From Dactylorhiza incarnata (taxonomy: Eukaryota > Streptophyta > Magnoliopsida > Asparagales > Orchidaceae), in NCBI GenBank assembly GCA_033032865.1, contig JAWHQI010000079.1:8622501-8686500 (forward strand): 64,000 nt of DNA. Reading direction: 5' to 3'. Position numbers and translations under genes: made by a program. The notes below the pieces were generated by a model. It was not told the DNA's origin and searched no databases. It saw nothing but the letters and a program-made list of their open reading frames with translations. Each line of letters starts with the position of its first letter. Position 1 is the first letter of the stretch. This document shows, in pieces, positions 11,779 through 23,757 of this stretch.

Positions 11779-11847
11779 CCTCTTTCAGTCGTCCACGGGA
11801 CGAGGAGTGGTCAAGATGCAACGCATCACCATAAGGTGGTGATCGTC

Positions 11848-12987
11848 CTATAAATCGCTTGGGACCCCTTCCGGGTCACTTTCCTCAGCACCCTCGTACA
11901 CGTAATCAGCAGGGTCAGTAGACGATTCTAGTAAGGTTATGGCTTTTGTCTTTGTTGGGCATTCAAAGGCGTAATGACCCTGAACACCGCAAGAATAACA
12001 TGTGGTGTTAGACTTGCTAACCATCCCAATAGGGATACGCTCACTCGCGGGGTTCTTAGTGTTTCTAGCGGTGATCACAACAGACTTTGACTCGGTGGAC
12101 CTACACTTTCCCTTATCAGGATATGTGGAAGAAGAAGCCCCAGTGGTGGACTTATTATTCGCATGAGAGTATTGAGAGTGAGCCTTAGAGGCTAGGTGTT
12201 TTTCAATGTCCAGGGCGGCATTGAAGGTCGTGTTTAAGTCCGTATGCCCATAGCGCAGGAGATTCCCTTGGATATCAGGATGAAGCCGCTTACGGAACCT
12301 AGATAATGTGACTTCCGGAATCTCCCTAAGGTTGCAACGCACCATACGGTCCTTTAGTTCTCCCATATATTCGGCTACCGAATTTGAGCCCTGCCGCAGG
12401 GTGGCAAGCTCATCGAACATTTGAGTTCGGTGGTACGCAGGGACGTACTGATCAGTGAGCAAATTCTTCATCACCTCCCAGCCTATAAGGGAAACTCCGC
12501 GACCGGCTCCTAACCTCCGTTCCTCGTTTAGACAAAATGTCTTTGCGCGACCCGCTAATTTCATTCTAGCGACTTGGACCTTTTGATGGTCTGTGAGGTT
12601 GTGCCACTCGTAATAACACTCCATGTCTACTACCCAATTAAGGAAGATCTGGGGATCTCCCAATCCGTCTTAAGTGGGTGCATTTATCTTAATGGCTCTA
12701 GTGATGTTGAAACCATGCTCGGGACGGTGTTCTCGAAGGGGCACTCGGGGATGGTCCCCATCAGAATCCGAATCAGTGACCGGTTGGTGCCGGTTGGGCT
12801 CCTCAACATCACCGGGTGGTGGTGGCGGTTCTCCTTGATTCCGTAAAATTTGTGCTAACATCGTCCTAAGCTCAGTCATTTCGGTACGTAGACCTGCTAT
12901 GGCCTCGGTGTTGGGATCAGCATGCTGATTCGCAGCCATCCTAGACGTAGACGGTGTCGTGTACTCAGTTCCTAGCCTAGTGCGCAT
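11848..12987 (-). pseudogene. Gag of gypsy element G
   Basis: Gypsy Gag (retrotransposon gag domain plus zinc knuckle), which forms the virus-like particle. Start at 12987, or the internal Met at 12942. The N-terminal ~105 residues hold a short coiled coil and a Pro-rich stretch. An in-frame TAA (12670) then interrupts; the same frame continues with DPQIFLNWVVDMECYYEW, the classic gag-domain start, and ATLRQGSNSVAEYM. A CCHC knuckle CYSCGVQGHYAFEC lies near 11990. The frame ends at 11848 and pol follows in another frame. Only one nonsense codon disrupts it. Confidence 0.85.
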
Positions 12988-13240
12988 TCAGGTTCAGGAA
13001 AAATTTGGAAAGATGATTTTTCCTAGGGCTGTAGATATATTGAAGATAGGATATTTTTATAGATTCCTGACGTGGATAATACGTAGATCGTTAAAAAAAA
13101 TTCCAGAATTTCGCTGAAAAATGACAAATTTAGCGCGCTATTCGCAGACCACCGAATTTTTTTTTTAATTTTCTAAGGATCAGAACGACCAACAAGGAAC
13201 GCAGAGAGGATGTTTGCAACGTGGGAGTTGAAACAACCTA

Positions 13241-13252
13241 TCTCTGATACCA
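13241..13252 (-). other. Primer-binding site of G
   Basis: Minus strand TGGTATCAGAGA, complementary to Met-tRNA, six bases inside the 5' LTR boundary at 13259. Confidence 0.85.
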
Positions 13253-13258
13253 AATTGA

Positions 13259-14474
13259 TGTAGTGGAGGACGGGACACACGTTCGTTTATGCTAACGGAA
13301 GACCATCATGACAGAAATTAAAAACAACGTAGGAGGGCTCCGACCAAAAGCGAACAAAAAGGGGTCGGTTGGCTCCAAAATCCGATTGATAAAATTAAGT
13401 CGGACTCGATACAACGTCCTTAGGACCTACCTCTCCAACAAGCACACAACTCACCGAAAGCCGGACTCGATACAACGTCCTTAAGACCTACCTCTCCAAC
13501 AAGCACACAACTCACCGCACCTATACAAGCATCTATTCTTTCAACTTGAGTCGTTTCAAACACAGCAATTAATTTATTTCGGAGCGGCGGCAACCGATTA
13601 GTAGCGGTTGAAACTTTAGTTGAGATTAACTCCCTTGTTAACACTAATTGTGCCAAATCTTGGAGAACAAGTCAAGGCTAGGCCGAGTTTGCTCCCGCAA
13701 CGGATCTTCCCAATCCGGGTCACAAGTGATTCAATAACAACGAATCGAAATCAGAACTTGCAAGCGATGCATTTTAAAAATCACGGAAAGGACAGTTTGA
13801 ATAAACCTCCACAAATCTCACAGAAAGAAGTCACAATATGAGAAAGAGATTACCAAACCAAGAAGATGAACACACACAAGATAAGGTGGGAGATTCACTC
13901 TCTCCACGGATCCACCGGCGTCACACCGAATGGGGTTGCAACCTTCTTCCTTGGAGTCACCCCGAAGGAAGCCACGCCGGAGTCGCACCGAACGGGATGG
14001 AGATCGCAAGAGAGGCTTCACACCAAGGGGGCGGCGGCTAGAGAAGTTCCTCCTTGTGGCCGAAATTTCCAATGAGGGAAATAGGTTTTTTTTTTCTTCA
14101 ATGCTTAATCTCATCATAAAAGCCTCCTTATATAGGGGTTACAACAAAACCTTAACCATCCATGATGGATATGTAATCTCATCCATCTGTATGGTTAAAT
14201 ACACACCAAAATAAATAAAGTGTTCAAAAATTAAAAATTACAACCAATTAATGAATATTAAATTATCATCAAGCATGAAATAATTTTAGATTTATTAATA
14301 TAAAATAAAAGTGCATAAATAAAACTTTAATTTTTCACGGCGGCTTTGGCATGCTGCGGGCGGAGATTGTAACGCGGGCTTCCTTCAGCATCATCATGGC
14401 ACCTTAGATCTTTGTGTCGCAGCGCCTCGGCAACCGGGTCATCATCAAGGAGTGTCGGAGGGGTCGCGCCATCA
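13259..14474 (-). repeat. 5' LTR of gypsy element G
   Basis: Copy of 7052-8266 with scattered substitutions, clearly more diverged than the S LTR pair, so G is older than S. Homology ends exactly at CCATCA (14474), which defines the LTR terminus. It includes the stretch that in the 3' copy encodes the pol C-terminus. Confidence 0.85.
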
Positions 14475-15403
14475 AAAACAAATTTAAATTGAACGGGAGG
14501 ACAATAAATAGGTAAGAGAAGAAAGAGAAAGATAGAGCATTGATCACAATCGGCTTCACTATTCTATTAGGGATCCTCTCCTCTCCCTCAGGAACCGTAA
14601 TATACAGTATACAGAAAAGAAAGAAAAAAAGGAGATAAACTCTTCAGTTACAATAAATGATGCTTCTTCATCAATATCTTATAGCAGCAGTCTATCTTAA
14701 GAGCAGGAAGCAAAAGGATCTAAGGCTTAACAGCCCTAGCAATCATCACTATCAAAAGATGGGGTTAATCATATATAGATCCTGAAGAGTACTAAAATAA
14801 CAGCATAGGATAGTTGTTACAGAAATCTGAAAAACAGATCTCTGAATCTTTCTTCTCCCCCTTTCTTTCTCCTTCTTTCTCCCAACTATAAAAGAGTTTT
14901 ATTAATCCCTCTTCAAAGGATTTAGTGTTTCAATATCTCCTTATCAAAAGATATGGTGGTTCAAGATCTAATTATTAAAAGATTTGGTGGTTCAAGATCT
15001 CCTTATCAAAAGATCTGGTGGTTCATGATCTCCTTATCAAAAGATCTGGTGGTAAATGATGTCCTTGTCAAAAGATCAGTGGTTCTAAGAGTCTCCTTAT
15101 CAAAAGACTCGGGCATAGTGGTGCATACCTACCAGGTGATAGAAGAGGGGAGTACCCACATTTTGGGGAACCTCTATAAAAATCTGTGTGTCTTCTGGTT
15201 TGCCAAATTCCTATGCTGCCCCTCATAGCTAGTTTACATTACTGTTTTCTGCTTTATATTTCAGCACTATTTTATTCTGCCTGAGATCTTGATTAAGCAT
15301 AAATCCTTAGATTAATTTATTCTATTCACAGTTAGAATAGGAATAATTTTTAAATTTTATGCCCCCCTCTAGAGGATTCTCAGAGGCACACTGTGCACTT
15401 TCA
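14475..15403 (+). repeat. 3' LTR of element B, right part
   Basis: Continuation of the LTR cut at 7051. A TATA box (CTATAAAAG, about 14886) precedes the tandem repeats listed next. GGGGAACCTCTATAAAAATCTGTGTG (15167-15192; core ATAAAAATCTGTGTG) matches S's LTR at 26401. A C-tract (CCCCCCTCTAGAGG, 15362) and the end CACTTTCA also match the S type. The LTR ends at 15403 and is followed directly by accessory-ORF sequence of another copy. Confidence 0.7.
14925..15110 (+). repeat. Tandem repeats in the B leader (AAAGATCTGGTGG type)
   Basis: Five to six units of about 33 bp around TCCTTATCAAAAGATCTGGT, downstream of the TATA box, so in the R-U5 leader of the transcript. S has an unrelated GATCTGAG repeat at the same place. 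Confidence 0.8.
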
Positions 15404-16641
15404 GAGAAGCAAATAAATCTCAAGAAGATTGATGTGGCAGAAGAGTACAGGTTCTTAGCTGACATGGTTGGTAAGGTTTTGTTATGCAAGATATCAGCCC
15501 ATGATGCCATTCCCAGGCAGCAGCTACAGATCATGGGAATCCTAGTTCTGCATAAGAAGATGAATTGGGGGAGGTGTCTCCTAAAGTTAATTGCTCATAA
15601 ATACTCTAATAAGAAAAATGCCTTCATAAGGATAATGAGTCAGGTGCTGCTTCACCCTTATCCTAGTGTGTGTAAGTCAAAAGGAGTGTCAATTTCTCTA
15701 GGAAAGAGAATCAACATAGGAATATTCTCAAAGTGGACCAGACATATCTTGAAGCCTGGTCAAGATCCAGCTTCACCTCCTCCCTCTCCGCCTCCTCAAG
15801 AGTCAGAGAGACATGTACCAAATCCCCCAAAGGATAATTTCCCACCTCCTCCCTCTCCAACTCCACAGAACACTGCACCAGATCCCCCAAGGGATGACAT
15901 TCCTGAACAGGAACCTGCTGCAGCACCACAAGAAAATATTCAAGATGATACTACAGTCCCAGAGCCAACACCTCAATCTACCATCCACCAACATACTCAG
16001 CAACAACCATTCATCCTACTCCCAGACATTCAATCTGCTCCTCCACCAGCACCATCATATCATATCTCTCTAGAAACCTATCAATCCCTTTCCCCTGCCT
16101 TCCAAGATCCTCCTAATCTAAATGAGAACCTCACACCTCCACCTGTCTCTACCTCCTTTTCTACACACTCCTTTAACATTGAGCAAGCAATATCTAAAGA
16201 AGTGGGGATGGCCTCAAGCACTTTTGCTGACCTACTGGCCAGCCAAGCCAGAAAAATTGAAAATAAATATTCACAGATGGAGTCTAAAATCTTAGATTCA
16301 AAAAGGTCTCTTCAAGGTCTCAAAGAGTTCATGTCTTCCTCCTTGGTAACAAAGGAATTTTTAACCTCTCTTGCCATCAAGGTTAAGAAGGGGAAGAAAA
16401 TTCAGGAGGAGGAAGGACCTACTCTAGAAATGAGTGTCCATGACAAGGGGAATGATGTTGAAGCTCCTGATCAAATTACTATATTCCAAAATGTTAAGGG
16501 GGAGTCTGCTGATCAGGGGGAGTTGGTTGAAAAAGATATGGAAGAGGTACATCAATACCTAACAAATGTCCAAGGGGGTTCTCAAGTAGAATCTCCAAAG
16601 AATCAAGGAGAACCAGCTGCAGAAACTCGGGAGGAGCTTCC
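15404..16641 (+). pseudogene. Accessory ORF fragment of a second B-like element (D)
   Basis: The frame is open throughout from the LTR junction at 15404 (starting EKQINLKKID) to the H LTR at 16642. It corresponds to B's accessory ORF from about 4420 onward, with the same GKVLLCKISAHDAIP and NWGRCLLKLI blocks, Pro-rich middle, coiled coil (ARKIENKYSQMES) and QGE/KGE repeats. Unlike B it has no internal stop in this stretch, so it shows what the family's undamaged C-terminal part looks like. Both ends were removed by insertions: B's LTR on the left (possible target GAGAA) and H's LTR on the right. An ATG at 15359 lies in the LTR and is not a true start. Confidence 0.75.
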
Positions 16642-18304
16642 TCTTGGATCTGTAGGTGCCCTTAGAAGGGGGTGAATAAGGGATTTAAAATTTTCGAGAT
16701 TATTTAGAGAAAATAATTCTATGTTGCTACCGCCAGCGGTAGTGTTACCGCTTGTCATTAGTGATAGAGAAAAAATGTTTAGGTTAAACCAATGAAAATT
16801 AGAGAGCACGACTCAGAGATGAAGAAACAAACAAATTTTCATTAATATTAAAGTGAGACAGTTATGATTACAAAAACTTTTCCCAATGACGCTTGGAAAG
16901 AGGCGACCAGTGAAAACTCTTTTGGTTTTCTATATCAACCCTTCTCCCAAGGACCGATTGGCTTTAGCCTATCTCTCCCCAGATAAGGCCTTAAGCCGCA
17001 GTAGCCAATCTATCACCAGAAAGGCCTCGAGCACCCCCTAGATCTACTCCCTAGACCCAGTCGCCAACACGAGGCGAATTTCCCCTAGTCTCCGCAAGGC
17101 CCTAGTCATCGTGTGGCGAATTCCTCTATCGAACAAAAGATAAAGTAAAAGACATACAAAACAAAAACTAAAAACTCCCTCAAAAGAAGAACTTGATGTC
17201 AATGTAGATGCGATCGGATCGGTCTTCGAGTTCTTTGCGTTCACGAACATTGACGGAGTTCTTCAGGCTGCTTGGAGAAGGCTCTCACGAGTGCTCTGAA
17301 TATGTGGCTTCAATTCGTTCTGTAACAGCAAGTAACAATGGAGGAGGCGCGCGTCTTTAAATAGAATTAGGCTCTACCGTCTGTAGTAGTACTTCCGCCT
17401 CGTGGTAGCCATATTAGGCAATGAACAAGCACACTATTCGTGGCAGATTAGGCAACATTTGAGCGCCAAACTTTGAGCTCCGACTAGCGCGCCGCGGTAA
17501 TGCTAACGCTCCGCGATAGCGAGATAACCTTCCTTCAGCCAATATCTCCTTCCATATTTGCTTCTCAATCACATACAGACGGTTGGATTCCAAAAGCTAC
17601 CGCCGGGCATTAGCCTTAATGCGCTGCGATAGTACTTGCCAAAATAGCGTGTCGTCAACATTCCTTTTTCTCCAATGTTTCCTTCCCGTCAATTGTTTCC
17701 ATTTATGCTAGCGCCACCGGTAGTTCCAATGCTCTGCGGTAGAGCACATATCTTTTCGTCGAGCGCATCTTCATCGAACGGCCTCACATTTCCTCAAACA
17801 CTGCTTTCATTTCATCGAACTCAATTTCATCGAACACCAGTTCGTCGAACGACATCAATTTTTGTCGAACACCATTTTGTCGATTAGCTAGCGCCAGCGG
17901 TAGTGCTAACGCGCTGCGGTAGAGCACATCTCTTTTCGTCGAACGCATCTTCATCGAACTGCCTCACATTTTGTCGAGCGCTGCTTTAATTTCGTGGAAC
18001 GCCATTTTCGTCGAACGCCGTTTTCATTTCATCGAACGGCATTTTCGTCGAACAGAATTTTTGTCGAACGCTGCTTTCATTTCGTTGAACGCCATTTTCA
18101 ATTCCCTAGCGCCAGCGGTAGTGTTACCTCTCCGCGGTATCAACAGAGAATCATCTTGATGTTGCTTAGTAGTCTTTCTTTTTCACACTCCTTTGGGGAT
18201 TGAATGTTGAAGATTCTGCACACTATAAACACAATGCAAGTATGATCAAATACAATAGGATTTGTTATTGTCAAACCAAGAGATGCGGAAAGCATGTTCC
18301 AACA
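16642..18304 (-). repeat. 3' LTR of H
   Basis: Plus strand TCTTGGATCTGTAGG...TTCCAACA; the first dinucleotide is TC where 37169 has TG, so one base is mutated. Minus TATA box CTATTTAAA (17356-17364). The inner end borders the polypurine tract at 18305. Matched by 43422-44556. Confidence 0.85.
17371..18142 (-). repeat. Tag array, H LTR (CTACCGCC/TAGCGCCAGCGGTAG plus TCGTCGAAC)
   Basis: Copies of CTACCGCCGGGC, TAGCGCCAGCGGTAGT and CTAACGCGCTGCGGTAG alternate with runs of TTCGTCGAACG/CATCGAAC (17755-18090). The array starts six bases from the minus-strand TATA box. It combines two tag types, one like A's and one like K's. Confidence 0.85.
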
Positions 18305-18318
18305 AACTCCCCCTTTTG
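18305..18318 (-). other. Polypurine tract of H
   Basis: Minus strand CAAAAGGGGGAGTT immediately before the LTR start TGTTGGAAC. Further AGGGGGAG copies lie nearby (about 18412-18424 and 18499-18512), the multiple-PPT habit of Sireviruses. Confidence 0.85.
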
Positions 18319-20408
18319 ATAATAACAAATCCCTTTAGAAAGAAATAGAGCAAAAGATAGGAATTGTGTTTATTAAAAAAAGGATAAGCATGAAATTTAA
18401 GACATGTGCATATGCTCCCCCTAAATGAATGCTCCTCATACAACAAAACTTCCTATGAACTTGACTTCCCCAAACATGTGAATTTCTTTCAAATTTATTC
18501 TCCCCCTTTTGGTATTATCAAAAGAGGGTGGAGAGAAAGACAAACAGGAACGTGAGCAATAAATGTGTAGAGAGGGAATGAACATGATAAAGTGATATAT
18601 GCTTAGAGAAAATACAATATATAGGAGTGAGAAAAAATGTGAAGAAATAGTCATAAAGAAACCACTTGTTGGGAAAAAAATGTATTCTTGATCGAGCATA
18701 CAAGCAGTAAAGAGGTGGAAAGCATGAAGAAATATATTTTGGAGGTGAACATCTATATAGGAATGGTGAAACATAGTAGATGATTAATAGTTTTAGACAA
18801 AAATAGATGTTGTAGCAATTTAAGTACACAAAAAATAGATGTTGTTGCAACAAACCATACACTTGTTTTGAAAGGTAAGCAATAAAGAGTACACATGGCG
18901 TAGCGAAAAAAAATATGTAAGCATGATACATCATATCAAGTCAAGATGGAACAATACAATGTCTTAAATTGAGAAATAAAGTACACGTATACATTGTATT
19001 GATCATGCAAAGCTATCTAGTGCATTTACTTAAGAATTTAGAGAATACGTGTAGATATGCAATAGACTCCAATTCTCATGAGTAGAAGGCTTACAAGTGA
19101 TAATGATGTGTACAAAATAGTGTTATTGATAAAAGTATACATATGAGTTAATCAAAACACATGACACGTATAATGGAATAAATACAACATTATTGAAAAT
19201 GCATTTTTAGAGTTACTTCTACCCACAAAGCTATATAAATTGTTCAATGCACATAGAAGAGTAGTACAACTACCAAGGTGCTCTGCACACACAATGCTTA
19301 TTAAGACTTATCAGGGTGCAAAGTAGTGCTTGGGGAATCACAATTATTATTTTGAATTTTAGTTATTTGTGATCCGGTGTACAAGAAGAAGTAGTGAAAA
19401 AAAGTGTTTGCAACAAGGCACTTTACAATTCTCTCCAAGGTGCTCAACCTCACAATACTCATTAAGACTTATCAGGAGGGTGAGTAGTGCTTGGTGGAGT
19501 TATCTTTGTCAATTATTCATTTGAATTTTTGCTTAACGACAAAGGTCTTCGAATTCACTTGTATGTGCAAACAAAAGATTTTTGAAAAGACACACTTCTT
19601 CAAAAATAAGTGCATGAAAAGGATTTTTACTTGTGGTGTAGGTAAAACTAAGCATGCATGACAATAATATTAGGTTGTTACACTACACAATCATGTAAGA
19701 GTAGATTAAATTCATATGTAATTTATAAGAAAATGTGAGTGAATAAATCATTATCAAAGGTAAACCATTTACTCATACATAGAGGCGTGCTATGCAATAC
19801 TACGCATGATTCCTATAATCAATTTCAAAGCACACATAAGATAATGATCAAGGCATGATACAAAATAATATTATTAAGATACTTGAAATACAGAATGAAA
19901 CATTGTATTCTAAACTTGGCAAGATAAACCATATCATCCTTGAAACATTGAAAATTACATCAGTTTTTATAAATTTTAAGTTTTTCAAAAGCAAAAAAAA
20001 TAAAACAAATATAAAACATGTTTTTGTTGTTTTAATTGGTTTTTCAAATTTTTAGTTGGTTTTGATATATAGAAACACAAAGCATATTTTTGGTTGGATT
20101 TTGATTTGTTTTATAGTTTTTTTTTTGTTTTTAGAATTTTAAAAGAAAATAACAGGAACTGAAAAATGAAAAAGAAAACTGGAAATTCAGAAAGACCCAC
20201 TAATGCCAGTGGTACCATGCTATCGCCGGGCGTTAGTGACAGAACTCAAATTTTTGGGAAAACATGAAATTTTTCAGAAATTTTTCTTATGAATATAGTT
20301 GTGCAGATTAGTGACAATGTGATTCAGTACAGAAATCAGATATGCGTGGTCATAAAAATGTGGGTTTTGCACGATTAAGTATGAATGTCCAAGACCCCTA
20401 GTTCTAGT
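18319..20408 (-). other. Spacer between pol and 3' LTR of H
   Basis: About 2.1 kb of AT-rich DNA with no credible ORF. It holds a block conserved with N (19410-19506, with a degenerate duplicate at 19274-19345) and a short tag cluster at 20198-20245 (GCCAGTGGTACC, ATCGCCGGGCGTTAG) of H's own LTR type, next to the pol end. Confidence 0.7.
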
Positions 20409-23401
20409 CTAAGTAGGGCCAAATCGAGAATCAGGTAGAGGCTTAGTAAAGATGTCCGCAAGTTGCGATTCAGTTTCAATGAAGTTTACATGAACATGTT
20501 CCATTTTGATGTGATCCCTAATGAAGTGGTGTCTTACGTCTATGTGTTTAAATCGTGAGTGATAAACGGGGTTGTTTGTTAAGTCAATAGCACTCTTCTT
20601 ATCACACTTAAGTTCAATATTAGTTAAATGAACACCAAAGTCTTCTAAGGTTTGAGTCATCCATAATGCTTGGGCACAACAACTTCCTAGTGCAATATAT
20701 TCTGCCTCGGTGGTGGAGAGGGCAACAGAATTTTGTTTTCTACTTGACCATACAACTAGAGAAGGACCTAAGAAACGAAAGGTACCACTAGTGCTTTTCC
20801 TATCTAATGAACAACCCGCATAATCAGAATCTGAATACCCATGCAAGAGAAAAGAATCATTATTTGGATACCAAAGTCCTAATTTAGATGTGCCGATTAG
20901 ATATCAAAAAATTCGTTTCACCGCTTTTAAATGAGATTCTTTTGGATTTGCTTGAAATTTAGCGCATAAGCATACAGCAAACATAATATCAGGTCTAGAT
21001 GCAATAAGGTATAATAGGGATCCAATCATTCCTCTATATAACGTTTGGTCAATTGAAATTCCGGCTTCATCTTTTCCGAATTTTAGTGATGCGCTCATTG
21101 GAGTACTAGCTTGTTTCAAGTTTTCAAAACCAAAACGTTTTAGCATATCATGGACATATTTGGATTGACATATAAAAATTCCATCATTTCTTTGGGTTAT
21201 TTGAAATCCTAAAAAATATGTAAGTTCACCCACTAGACTCATCTCAAATTCATTTTGCATCACTAGAACAACTTCATTACACAACTCTTCATTAGTGGCT
21301 CCAAAAATAATGTCATCAACATATATTTGTAAAATAATCAAATCATTATCAAAATGCTTAATGAAGAGCGTGTTATCGGCACTACCCATTTTATAACTGT
21401 GCTTTAATAAAAAGGATGTTAAGCGTTCATACCAAGCACGGGGCGCTTGTTTTAGACCATAAAGCGCTTTTTCTAATCTATATACATGATTTGGAAATTT
21501 TTCATCAATAAATCCGAGGGGTTGTTCAACATAGACTTCTTCTTTAATTATCTCGTTTAAGAAAGCACTTTTAACATCCATTTGAAATAATTTAAACTTC
21601 TTAAAACTCGCAAAAGCTAGAAAAATTCTAATCGATTCAAGGCGAGCAATGGGTGCAAATGTTTCATCAAAATCTACCCCCTCGATTTAAGAGTAACCTT
21701 GTGCCACTAATCGAGCTTTGTTCCTAGTTATTCTAAACTCTCCATCTAATTTATTTTTAAATATCCATTTGACACCAATAACCGGGTGATTAGATAGTCT
21801 TTCAACTAGTTTCCAAACCCTATTGCGTTCAAATTGATTCAATTCGTCATTCATAGCAATAAACCAAAATTCATCATTAAAAGCGGTGGAAACATTTTTC
21901 GGTTCTATTTCAGAAACAAAGCATAAGTTTGAAAAGGATTCATTAAAAGAAGAACATGTCGTTACCCCCTTTGATGGTTCTCCAACGATAAGCTCCCTTG
22001 GATGATCTCTGGTAAATCGAAGCACACTTGGAGGCACGAACTCCTCTTGCACCGGCTCTACTTCTTTTTCTTCTCCAAGTGGTTCATCATTATCATGCTC
22101 CAATGGTGAAAGAGGTTCATCTTCATTACCTGCACAAGTAGAATCTACACAAGGCACAAGTTCATCAAACTTCACATGAATAGACTCTCCAACCTTTTTA
22201 GATTTTTTATTATATATTCTATATGCTTTGCTAGTGGAAGAGTAACCAAGAAAAATACCGTCATCACATTTTTCATCAAATTTAGCTAATGCATCCTTGG
22301 TGTTTAGGATAAAACATTTACAACCAAAAACATGAAAATACGATACATTAGGTTTCTTTTGAAAAGACAATTCATATGGAGTTAATTTCAAGATAGGGCG
22401 AAGCATGACACGATTTATGACATAACATGAAGTATTTACGGCTTCGGCACAAAAATATCTAGGCAACCCATACTCGGATAGCATAGTGCGTGCGAGTTCT
22501 TGAAAATTCTATTTTTCCTCTCCACTACCCATTTTGTTGGGGGTGCGTGGAGCGGGAAATTCGTGCTTAATACCTAGATTATTGCAGAAAGTGGTGAAGT
22601 TATCATTTTCAAATTCCCCTCCAATATTCGATCATATACACTTGATTTTTAGATCTAATTCATTTTGAATACGATTGCAAATCTTTGTAAATTCAGAAAA
22701 CGCATCGCATTTGGAGGTAAGAAATAAGGTCCAAGTAAATCTAGAATAATCATCAATTAATACAAAAGTGTACTTTTTACCACCAAGACTACACTAATAG
22801 GTCCAAAAAGATCCATGTGAATTAGTTGTAAGGGTCTTGAGGTGGATATTTCTTTTTTACTCTTAAACGATGTTTTTGAAAATTTTCCTTTTTGGCATGG
22901 TGAGCATAAGGAAGATAGATTTCCATTTAGCATAGGCAAACCTTTAATGAGTTTATTCTTTGATAGTTTTAAGATTAACTTGGTGCTAGAGTGGCCGAGA
23001 CGCATATGTCATAATTCAAGTTCTTCATTTTTTGATATAAGACATTTGAGTGACGCACGTGATAGATCATGAAAGGCAATTAGATACACATTTTGAATTC
23101 GTGGTGGAGTGAGTACAATACTATTGGTTTTAGGATCTATAATTTTACATAAATCAGTAGAAGACTCAAATAAGACATTTAGACCTTTATCGTAAAGTTG
23201 ACTAATAGAAATCAAGTTATGTTTCAAACCTTCTACATATAAGACATTAGTAAGAGAGAAAGAATTATTACCCACAGTACCGGTGCCTAAAATCCTTCCC
23301 TTTCCATTGTCCCCAAATGTCACCATTCCTCCTTTCTTCTTAGTGAGGCTAAGGAATTTTGTTTTATCGCCCATGATGTGTTTGGAGCACCCTGAGTCCA
23401 A
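20409..23401 (-). pseudogene. Pol of copia element H
   Basis: Copia order from 23401: protease (MDSGCSKHIMG), GAG-pre-integrase (MRLGHSSTKLILKLSKNKL, CSPCQKGK), integrase core (decayed, 22485-22850), integrase C-terminus (21687-22484), RT with [19 protein letters not shown] and [12 protein letters not shown], and RNase H ([26 protein letters not shown]). Single-base damage is visible: TAA after VAQGYS (about 21687) and TGA after KRIF (about 20903), plus stops in the integrase core. The final stop region near 20409 is altered. Closest relatives in the window are M and N. Confidence 0.85.
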
Positions 23402-23712
23402 CTACCACATGTCTTCCTTTTCCTTAGCCTGCCAACATACCTAAAAAGAAGATGAGAGTAAAGATCCAGATACCCAAGTGGTTACTCCCATAGAATAGGT
23501 GGAAACCTTAGGCACCCAGATTTGCTTGACAGTACATCGACTCTTCATCTTGCAAGTGTCCAATGTATGCCCGAAGTGATGACACTTGGCACATATCACA
23601 AAAGGGGTTGAGACCTTTTTCAGTTTTTGTTGTGGACTCTTGCTGGAGGATGGGGAATCAGTAGAAAAAATTCCAGATTTATGATTATTCCATGAATTAT
23701 GAGTTTTGTTAC

Positions 23713-23757
23713 TACCGTCGGCGTTAACTATTACCGTCGGGCGGTAGTTAGTAGAGA
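23713..23757 (-). repeat. LTR-type palindromic tags inside H gag
   Basis: Plus strand holds ACTACCGTCGGCGTTAACTA then TTACCGTCGGGCGGTAGTTA, the same CTACCGCC/GGCGGTAG motif that fills H's LTR promoter. It is translated in gag between LGYV and the zinc knuckle. M carries its own, different tag at the same gag position. Confidence 0.8.

Larger units (their letters stand above)
7052..14474 (-). mobile_element. Ty3/gypsy chromovirus G
   Basis: A full-length minus-strand gypsy element of 7.4 kb with two 1.2-kb LTRs, PBS, gag, protease, RT, RNase H, integrase and a C-terminal chromodomain. The domain order PR-RT-RH-IN marks gypsy. The chromodomain and the overlap of pol with the 3' LTR point to a CRM-like chromovirus, a family placement made from memory. 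Nonsense codons and frameshifts make it inactive. Flanking pentamers (ACTGA left, AAAAC right) do not match, so no target duplication is preserved. It splits the 3' LTR of B. Confidence 0.85.

Noticed and set aside
7052..14474. G first looked like a tandem element because pol-like sequence follows its right-hand LTR.
   Set aside because: Homology ends exactly at CCATCA, and in the other copy that point abuts a polypurine tract. The 'pol fragment' is LTR sequence that encodes the pol tail.
15359..15403. ATG at 15359 as start of the long D frame.
   Set aside because: It lies in the B LTR; the reading frame continues across the insertion junction by chance.
18436..18934. Hydrophobic Phe/Leu/Tyr-rich minus-strand frames in the H spacer that look like membrane proteins.
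   Set aside because: Composition follows from AT-rich noncoding DNA; the two overlap in different frames and have no counterpart in N or M.
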